This document shows, one piece after another, positions 1-4,226 of a DNA stretch of 6,236 nucleotides. Each line of letters begins with the position of its first letter. Within the stretch, counting starts at the first letter, position 1. The stretch spans positions 1-6,236 of the forward strand of contig JAJFHI010000353.1 in the NCBI GenBank assembly GCA_021775715.1, read 5' to 3'. The notes under the pieces were generated by a model. It saw nothing but the letters and a program-made list of their open reading frames with translations. It did not search any database and was not told the origin of the DNA. Origin of the DNA: Hyphomicrobiaceae bacterium (lineage in GTDB: Bacteria; Pseudomonadota; Alphaproteobacteria; Rhizobiales; Hyphomicrobiaceae). The position numbers and the translations under genes are program-made.

Positions 1-87
1 TGCGTGCAGCACTTTCGGCGTCTTGGACTTCATGCGTGTGCCCTGGCCGGCGCCAAGGATGACGGTCAAAAGTGCCTCGGAATTCAT
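1..87 (-). CDS. glmU: GlmU, bifunctional UDP-N-acetylglucosamine pyrophosphorylase / glucosamine-1-phosphate acetyltransferase (N-terminal 29 codons only)
   Basis: Cytoplasmic enzyme that acetylates glucosamine-1-phosphate and then transfers UMP from UTP to give UDP-GlcNAc, the precursor of peptidoglycan and lipid A. Only the start of the uridyltransferase domain is in the window; the gene runs off the left edge. The 29 residues carry the nucleotide-binding signature L11-G-A-G-Q-G-T-R-M19 followed by P24-K-V-L-H28. The spacing matches the E. coli enzyme, where Arg18 and Lys25 lie in the UTP site; both are present here. Two positions depart from the usual LAAGKGTRM: Gly for the first Ala and Gln for Lys15. 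The ATG is well supported: AAGAGG lies 5 nt upstream, and the signature starts at the usual distance from the N-terminus. It is transcribed divergently from the SPOR-domain gene. The identification rests on this short but highly diagnostic motif. Confidence 0.94.
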   Translation of the reverse strand, partial: MNSEALLTVILGAGQGTRMKSKTPKVLHA

Positions 88-92
88 GTCTG

Positions 93-98
93 CCTCTT
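93..98 (-). promoter_or_regulatory. Ribosome binding site of glmU
   Basis: On the minus strand AAGAGG lies 5 nt before the ATG at 87. It fixes that ATG as the glmU start. Confidence 0.7.
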
Positions 99-125
99 CA
101 TCCCTCAATATCGACTTCGGACCAC

Positions 126-139
126 TTTGAGATCTCAAA
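126..139. promoter_or_regulatory. Perfect 14-bp palindrome upstream of glmU (possible operator)
   Basis: TTTGAGATCTCAAA is a perfect dyad with no spacer, centred about 45 bp upstream of the glmU start codon. A dyad of this length fits binding by a homodimeric regulator, and the position is compatible with the glmU promoter region. I do not recognise it as the site of a named regulator. It contains a BglII-type AGATCT core and may be chance. Confidence 0.3.
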
Positions 140-455
140 CACGATTCTCGGTCAGCCGTGCCACTGCTCGCGATCCAACGCCGTCTCCCAACGACTGACG
201 ATCGCATACCTGATCATCGCAAGTTCCGCACCGAATTATCTTGCCCTGTATTTCGCACCGCCCAAATAGGTCGTATGCGCCAAGAAAATAACAGGCGATT
301 TAAGTTGCTGTCGCACCACAATCCAGCACAGACCGCCGACCATCCACAGCACTTACGACCTTCTGCCATTCAATTACAGACAACCCACAAGCCATACCGT
401 CGCACTGCGCCACTGTTATTGACCCCATTGAAGGACTCGTGACAGCACTAAATCT

Positions 456-1898
456 ATGCAACCCGCACCCAATAAGCCGAGACAGTCTGGATCTCAAAGT
501 GATCCGATGGCTGAGAATCGAACGGCTGATATCAATCTGGGACACCAACCGCCGCCGGCTCCACCGGCGCTGCCTCAGGGCGCGCGTCAACATCAACCGC
601 AAGGCTCAGGCGGAACCGTCTTGTCAAAGCCCACCGACGGACACACGACACAAGGAGCAGCGACGACCTCACATCTTGGCCTTTCGGCCGACCCAAGCAT
701 GGCGCCACACAACGCCACAACCCCGCCACCCAGGCGTCCGGCTCAAGCTGGCCGACGCGCGTCCATAGCGTACCTCGGCGCATGGGGCATGGTGGGCTTG
801 GTCGCCGCCTCATATCTGGTCATCATCGCAACGAAACCGGACATGTTCGCAGGCGTCCTCCCGATCAATTACAAGCAGCCATCCGAACCGGAATCAAACG
901 AAGGCGCACGCGCCCGTGCCAAAGCAGTGGCCGAGGCACGAAGTCTGAAAGAAAGTCTCGCCAACGCACAGATCGAGATTTCGAAACTAAAGGCCGATGT
1001 CGAAAAGAAAAATGCCGAGCGTGAGCGTGAAGCGCTAGAAACGCCAAAGAGCGTGCCGTCCACCGCTGCGTCGGCATCAGGCATCCGGCTGACGGAATCA
1101 AAACCGAAACTGGCCCCGGCTCCAGTCGCGCCGCGAAGGACAACACAAGCACCAGATCCAGCAACTCCGATAATAATCAACAGTGCGGATCAGCGCGCCG
1201 AAAATAACGCAGTATCTGATGCAAGCACGGCAGACGTCGCCGTTCCGAAACCGCCATCCCTTGACCCGGCAAGCGATCTGGCTGAAGCCACTTCTGCAGT
1301 TGAAACATCGAGCATCGACACGCCGCCGAAAGCGGAAACTGCAAAGGTGGACGTGCCTATACCGGAGCGCCGTGGGATTGTACCACCTGAAGTGATCACG
1401 GCCATTGAGGCAACAAAACAAATAGAGAGTGCTGCTAAAAAAGTAGCGGCTGAAAAAGCGGCCAAAGCCAATGAGGAAATAGACGTTGCGGCCAACTCAG
1501 GCTTTGCGACGACGACATCGACCGTTCGCGCCGAGACAACAACTGTAGCGCCTGGCACACCTACAGCTGCTGCAACGACCACGTCGCGTTCAACAGTTGT
1601 CGCCGATTTTGGCGAACCGATTGTAACGCGCGCGCCCCGTTTGGTCGGTGTGCTTTTGGCGCGCGGTCCGTCGGTTGATGCATTGCGGTTAAGCTGGAGT
1701 TTGCTGTCCGAGAACCATGCGGAAGCACTGCGCAATCTCAAACCACGCTATATCGCAGGCGCCGGAAACGGTGGACCTTATTACAACCTCATCGCCGGAC
1801 CGCTGCCAGATGATGGCTCCGCCGATGTGGTCTGCGCAAAAATGCGCGATCGCGGCATTCCCTGCCGAACGGGCACGTTTACGGGTAATGCACTTTAA
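456..1898 (+). CDS. Single-pass inner-membrane protein with C-terminal SPOR-like domain
   Basis: The 480-residue protein probably binds peptidoglycan from the periplasmic side. In order it has: a Pro/Gln/Ala-rich cytoplasmic tail (about 1-102) ending in a basic cluster (RRPAQAGRRA); one transmembrane helix at about 104-126; a charged alpha-helical, probably coiled-coil segment (about 148-195); a long Ala/Thr/Pro/Glu-rich linker (about 196-390); and a C-terminal SPOR-like domain (about 395-475). The domain has the VGVLLA opening strand, a YYNLIAGPLPD core like the YRVRAGPF of SPOR repeats, and Cys460 and Cys470 in the CAKMRDRGIPC pattern seen in many alphaproteobacterial SPOR proteins. SPOR domains bind denuded glycan strands at division sites. 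Positive residues before the helix predict N-in, C-out. The ATG at 456 is the first start after an in-frame stop at 429, but lacks a good ribosome binding site; the ATG at 507 (residue 18) is an alternative. It diverges from glmU, a peptidoglycan-precursor gene. The SPOR call is by pattern only and the exact role is unknown. Confidence 0.82.
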   Translation: MQPAPNKPRQSGSQSDPMAENRTADINLGHQPPPAPPALPQGARQHQPQGSGGTVLSKPTDGHTTQGAATTSHLGLSADPSMAPHNATTPPPRRPAQAGRRASIAYLGAWGMVGLVAASYLVIIATKPDMFAGVLPINYKQPSEPESNEGARARAKAVAEARSLKESLANAQIEISKLKADVEKKNAEREREALETPKSVPSTAASASGIRLTESKPKLAPAPVAPRRTTQAPDPATPIIINSADQRAENNAVSDASTADVAVPKPPSLDPASDLAEATSAVETSSIDTPPKAETAKVDVPIPERRGIVPPEVITAIEATKQIESAAKKVAAEKAAKANEEIDVAANSGFATTTSTVRAETTTVAPGTPTAAATTTSRSTVVADFGEPIVTRAPRLVGVLLARGPSVDALRLSWSLLSENHAEALRNLKPRYIAGAGNGGPYYNLIAGPLPDDGSADVVCAKMRDRGIPCRTGTFTGNAL

Positions 1899-1995
1899 GA
1901 TTGCTTCTCATCGAAGTTGCGAATTTGGTCGAAGTCGCGCGTGCTCCGCACGGGGCCGGGAATGCGCTCAAGTAGCGAAGCAGTAGCGCAACAAA

Positions 1996-2029
1996 ATTCA
2001 GACGCGCGCGCGTCGCTCGCGTCATCGCA
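1996..2029 (+). repeat. 34-bp direct repeat, copy 1
   Basis: It begins ATTCAGACGCGCGCGC and ends GTCATCGCA. It matches the copy at 2092-2125 at 32 of 34 positions; the only differences are GC versus TT at repeat positions 15-16. It is preceded at 1947-1964 by CGCACGGGGCCGGGAATG, which is 16/18 identical to the sequence directly abutting copy 2. In copy 1 a 31-bp segment (1965-1995) holding a 6-bp inverted repeat separates the two blocks. Confidence 0.85.
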
Positions 2030-2091
2030 GAGAGTTATGTGTGCTCACGCTATTCCTCCCTGTGGTCGGGCTGCGCACGGCGCCGGGAACG

Positions 2092-2125
2092 ATTCAGACG
2101 CGCGCTTGTCGCTCGCGTCATCGCA
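2092..2125 (+). repeat. 34-bp direct repeat, copy 2
   Basis: It begins ATTCAGACGCGCGCTT and ends GTCATCGCA, 96 bp downstream of copy 1 (start to start). It is joined directly to the upstream block CGCACGGCGCCGGGAACG at 2074-2091. Together 2074-2125 form a 52-bp composite unit, of which 1947-2029 is an interrupted version. It is probably a duplicated intergenic element. Confidence 0.85.
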
Positions 2126-2406
2126 CCCAGATGCCACGCGGTGAGATTGAGCAAGGGGAAACAGCGGTCGTGCCATACGGCAACATCTTGCGTTAATCAC
2201 TCGGCAGGTTGCAGGCCTGCTCGCTCGTGTGTTCCGGACAAACCGAGCAAGGAAATCGTTTATGCCAGAGGCCGGGGAGCACCGCGACCCGCTGCGTTGC
2301 AGCGCCCCGCCGGAGGCCCGAGCGACAGCGAGGATTAGCCGCGAGGCAAAACACACTCAGCTAACCGCACGCGGCGGCCTCGCAAGGAACGACAATCAAC
2401 CCCGCC

Positions 2407-3387
2407 CTAAACATCATCCGTTGAGAAGGTATCGCAGACCTGCATCTTGCCGGCGGAGTAGCCCTTTTTGAACCAGCGTGTGCGTTGGGCGGCGGAGCCG
2501 TGTGTGAACGCGTCTGGCACAACATACCCCTGCGTGCGGCGCTGGATCATATCGTCGCCGATCTGGCTCGCGGCGTTGAGTCCCTCGTCGATGTCACCGG
2601 GCTCCAGACGATTGTTGAGCTGGTTGTTGATATTGGCCCAAACCCCGGCAAGGCAATCAGCCTGTAGCTCCATGCGCACTTGCAACGCATTCGACTGCTT
2701 CTTGCTCATGCGCTGTTTCATGCCCTGCACTTTGTCGGCAATGCCAAGCTGCTTTTGAATATGGTGGCCTACCTCATGAGCAATGACATACGCCTGAGCG
2801 AAGTCACCCGGCGCTTTAAACTGGCGCTTGAGCTGCTCGAAGAATGCCAGGTCGATGTAAATTTTCTCATCAGCCGGACAATAGAACGGCCCCGCAGCGG
2901 CACTGCCCGTACCGCACGCGGTCGGGGTGCGGCCGGTAAACATTACGAGGCGCGGCTCGCGGTATTTTTTGTTGAAGGTATTGAACACGCGGTTCCACAC
3001 GTCTTCGGTGTCAGCAAGCACGCGTTTGACGAATACACCTGCTTCGTCGGATGACGGTGTGCCGTCTTGTGAACCACTGCGACTGCCAGGCAAACCCGGA
3101 ATTTCTTGGGTGGTGCGACGCTGCACCTTGCCACCAGACTGCGGCATCTGGGGAAGGTTAAAACCACCGCCACCGGACCCGGTCAGCAATTCAAGTGGGT
3201 TGAGACCGAACAAGAGCATCAGACCACCAATGATCAGCAGCGATGTCAGGCTCATGCCGCCCTTTCCGCCGATTGGTATGCGCATGCCCCGGCGACCGCC
3301 GCCGCTGCCCGGGAATCTAAAACCGCCGCCACGGCCACGGTTGTCCTCAATATTCTTACTTTCCCGGTCATCCTTGTCGTAACGCAT
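2407..3387 (-). CDS. ypfJ: Neutral zinc metallopeptidase, YpfJ family, membrane-anchored
   Basis: The 326-residue protein is a putative zinc-dependent peptidase of the family named neutral zinc metallopeptidase (YpfJ). Substrates are poorly known. An N-terminal charged, Gly/Arg-rich segment (about 1-44) precedes one transmembrane helix (about 46-62), a Gly/Pro/Ser-rich linker (about 70-115), and the peptidase domain (about 117-320). The HExxH zinc-binding motif is H204-E-V-G-H208, with the surrounding AHEVGHH typical of the family. E240 in ELQADCLAG is the likely third ligand. TACGTG...FYC (C158, C170), FTHGSAAQR (294-302) and the closing CDTF are also family hallmarks. Basic residues before the helix predict a periplasmic catalytic domain. 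I chose the ATG at 3387 because family members begin MRxxxRRxSxNxxDxRG, as here; the frame stays open to 3558, but those 57 codons look non-family. The ribosome binding site is weak (GAAG 7-8 nt upstream). It diverges from the cysteine-peptidase-like gene. Family assignment is firm; function is inferred. Confidence 0.93.
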   Translation of the reverse strand: MRYDKDDRESKNIEDNRGRGGGFRFPGSGGGRRGMRIPIGGKGGMSLTSLLIIGGLMLLFGLNPLELLTGSGGGGFNLPQMPQSGGKVQRRTTQEIPGLPGSRSGSQDGTPSSDEAGVFVKRVLADTEDVWNRVFNTFNKKYREPRLVMFTGRTPTACGTGSAAAGPFYCPADEKIYIDLAFFEQLKRQFKAPGDFAQAYVIAHEVGHHIQKQLGIADKVQGMKQRMSKKQSNALQVRMELQADCLAGVWANINNQLNNRLEPGDIDEGLNAASQIGDDMIQRRTQGYVVPDAFTHGSAAQRTRWFKKGYSAGKMQVCDTFSTDDV

Positions 3388-3559
3388 TGTGGTCTTCGCA
3401 CTCCCAATTGTTCGAACGCGGCCAATGCCCCGTTTCAGCAGCTGCCCAAGCCTCCGGCTGGTGCCCCTATTTCGGCCCATAGTGCACAGCATAAGCGCTG
3501 AAACAAGGTTCAACCCTGCCCCGGCCCGCCCCGATCCAGAGGGCACCACGAGTGCCACA

Positions 3560-3576
3560 TTAACCTATCATTAACC
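3560..3576 (+). promoter_or_regulatory. Candidate CtrA binding site, full consensus TTAA-N7-TTAAC
   Basis: TTAACCTATCATTAACC matches the alphaproteobacterial CtrA consensus TTAA-N7-TTAAC exactly. It can also be read as a tandem ATTAACC spaced 11 bp, one helical turn. The second half-site could serve as a -35 element (TTAACC, 3571-3576); 17-18 bp downstream is GCTTAAC (3594-3600), which weakly resembles the -10 of CtrA-dependent promoters. That would place transcription start near 3607, about 60 nt before the ATG at 3668. The better orientation points toward the cysteine-peptidase-like gene; ypfJ begins 173 bp away on the other side. The match is seen directly; CtrA control is inferred. Confidence 0.5.
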
Positions 3577-3613
3577 AACGCGCGTCAAGATTCGCTTAAC
3601 TTTTCGAAGGGCG

Positions 3614-3634
3614 CAAGCGGTGCCTAGCCGCTTG
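3614..3634 (+). promoter_or_regulatory. Perfect 7-bp stem-loop in the 5' leader of the cysteine-peptidase-like gene
   Basis: CAAGCGG (3614-3620) pairs with CCGCTTG (3628-3634) across a 7-nt loop, TGCCTAG. It lies 33 nt before the ATG at 3668 and leaves the ribosome binding site free. No T run follows, so it is unlikely to be an intrinsic terminator. It could stabilise the mRNA leader or, as DNA, be a spaced-dyad operator. Confidence 0.4.
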
Positions 3635-3667
3635 GATTGCGGCGAATAGGTGAGGAATGGGGGCAGA

Positions 3668-4165
3668 ATGGGACTTGCCAACGCGCATAGCCGTATGGCC
3701 TCAAGCCTCAATGAGGTGAAAAACGACACCGGCCGCACGGCTTATTGCGGGCCGTATGTCGTATCAGCCATCACCGGTCACGCAATCGCGCGCATTGAAG
3801 ACCTTATTCGCGCGCATCGCGATATTCCCGACGGACGCAAACCCATTGTCGAAGGTACCGACACTGAAGAGGTCATGGCCGCCCTTGCCGGTCTTGGCTA
3901 TGAGATGAGACGGATCAACGACTTTCAGGATCTGCCACGCAAACAACGCCCGACGGTCTGGAGCTGGATGCAGAAACCGCGTAACGCGCGTGTGCATTAC
4001 ATCCTGGCGATCCATAAAGGCAAAGAGGGTCACTGGATCCTGATCAAGGGCGTCAAAATGTGTGACACTTTCACCGACGGCAAGTGGACGTTTGTCTGCG
4101 ACGGACCACACCGCGGCGCGCGCATCATGGAAATCTTCGAAGTCCGCAAGGCGCTGCCTGTCTAA
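3668..4165 (+). CDS. Small putative cysteine peptidase, papain/C39-like fold
   Basis: The 165-residue protein has no signal peptide or transmembrane segment, so it is probably cytoplasmic. The pattern is that of small papain-like or C39-like peptidases often annotated as hypothetical or phage-related. TAYCGPYVVSAITG has a candidate nucleophile Cys27 in a CGP turn at the start of a helix. A middle segment (about 65-105) includes TEEVMAALAGLGYEM. HYILAIHKGKEGHWILIKG holds the candidate catalytic His122 in GHW. MCDTFTDGKW (Asp133) and FVCDGPHRGARIMEIFEV follow, giving Asp133 or Asp145 as the third residue. I chose the ATG at 3668 because GGGGG lies 4 nt and AGGA 11 nt upstream. A GTG at 3650 would add six residues, and an ATG at 3695 is less likely. 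A CtrA-type box and a stem-loop precede it. It converges with the hydrolase gene 61 bp away. Activity and substrate are unknown; it could be an inactive relative or a domesticated phage protein. Confidence 0.75.
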   Translation: MGLANAHSRMASSLNEVKNDTGRTAYCGPYVVSAITGHAIARIEDLIRAHRDIPDGRKPIVEGTDTEEVMAALAGLGYEMRRINDFQDLPRKQRPTVWSWMQKPRNARVHYILAIHKGKEGHWILIKGVKMCDTFTDGKWTFVCDGPHRGARIMEIFEVRKALPV

Positions 4166-4226
4166 TTGGGTCCCGGGATTACTCCAACGGCACTTTGAGT
4201 TGCACACGGCTATCGAAGTCAGGTTG
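4166..4226. other. Convergent intergenic gap
   Basis: Sixty-one bp separate two stop codons on opposite strands. It contains GGGTCCC and the overlapping palindrome TCCCGGGA (4171-4178), but no long stem with a T run on either strand. No intrinsic terminator is evident, so readthrough could give antisense overlap of the two transcripts. Confidence 0.4.

Larger units (their letters stand above)
88..455. other. Divergent intergenic region between glmU and the SPOR-domain gene
   Basis: This 368-bp stretch separates two divergent start codons and must hold both promoters. No reading frame here has a convincing start, ribosome binding site or recognisable protein. I could not identify a clear -35/-10 pair in either direction. 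A TTGACC at 419-424 resembles a -35 box, but no good -10 lies at the right distance before the SPOR gene. AAGGA at 431-435 is about 20 nt from the ATG at 456, too far to be its ribosome binding site. The one notable element is the palindrome at 126-139. Confidence 0.6.
1899..2406. other. Repeat-rich non-coding stretch between the SPOR gene and ypfJ
   Basis: These 508 bp lie downstream of both neighbours, which converge on it, so no promoter is required here. They hold two 34-bp direct repeats, a shorter related repeat pair, and several small dyads: CGTGC-tcc-GCACG at 1940-1952, TGCGCT/AGCGCA at 1963-1968 and 1985-1990, the palindrome GCAGGCCTGC at 2211-2220, and GCTGC-gtt-GCAGC at 2291-2303. 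No stem is followed by a T run, so I call no intrinsic terminator for either gene. Open frames of 75-103 codons on both strands look spurious: they translate the repeats and have no recognisable domain. I recognise no known structured RNA (no RNase P, tmRNA or SRP signatures). An unannotated RNA remains possible. Confidence 0.6.
3388..3667. other. Divergent regulatory region between ypfJ and the cysteine-peptidase-like gene
   Basis: This 280-bp region contains a CtrA-type box (3560-3576), a GATTC (GANTC methylation-type) site at 3589-3593, a stem-loop at 3614-3634 and the ribosome binding site of the downstream gene. The part next to ypfJ (3388-3558) is open in the ypfJ frame, but I treat it as untranslated leader and promoter. 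I found no clear promoter for ypfJ. Confidence 0.55.

Noticed and set aside
158..442. A 94-codon frame in the glmU/SPOR intergenic region
   Set aside because: It begins with a non-ATG start without a ribosome binding site. Composition is Pro/His/Arg/Thr-rich with no domain, and it is better explained as intergenic DNA.
439..768. A GTG-started plus-strand frame with AAGGA just upstream
   Set aside because: It overlaps the SPOR gene out of frame, has only 3 nt between AAGGA and GTG, and encodes Arg-rich sequence with no recognisable features.
1190..1741. A 183-codon minus-strand frame opposite the SPOR gene
   Set aside because: It is an antisense shadow of the Ala/Thr/Pro-rich linker. Its low-complexity Ala/Ser/Val content mirrors that linker, and there is no domain or ribosome binding site.
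1996..2125. The two 34-bp repeats as a minimal CRISPR array
   Set aside because: There are only two copies, with a 62-bp spacer that itself contains part of the repeated block, and no cas genes are present.
2045..2356. A 103-codon minus-strand frame and a 99-codon plus-strand frame in the repeat-rich gap
   Set aside because: Both translate the direct repeats and GC-rich dyads, overlap each other on opposite strands, and show no family signature.
3614..3634. The stem-loop as an intrinsic terminator for upstream transcription
   Set aside because: No T run follows the stem on either strand, and the nearest upstream gene (ypfJ) is transcribed away from it.
4166..4226. TCCCGGGA/GGGTCCC as a bidirectional terminator
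   Set aside because: The stems are 3-4 bp with no proper loop and no T tract.
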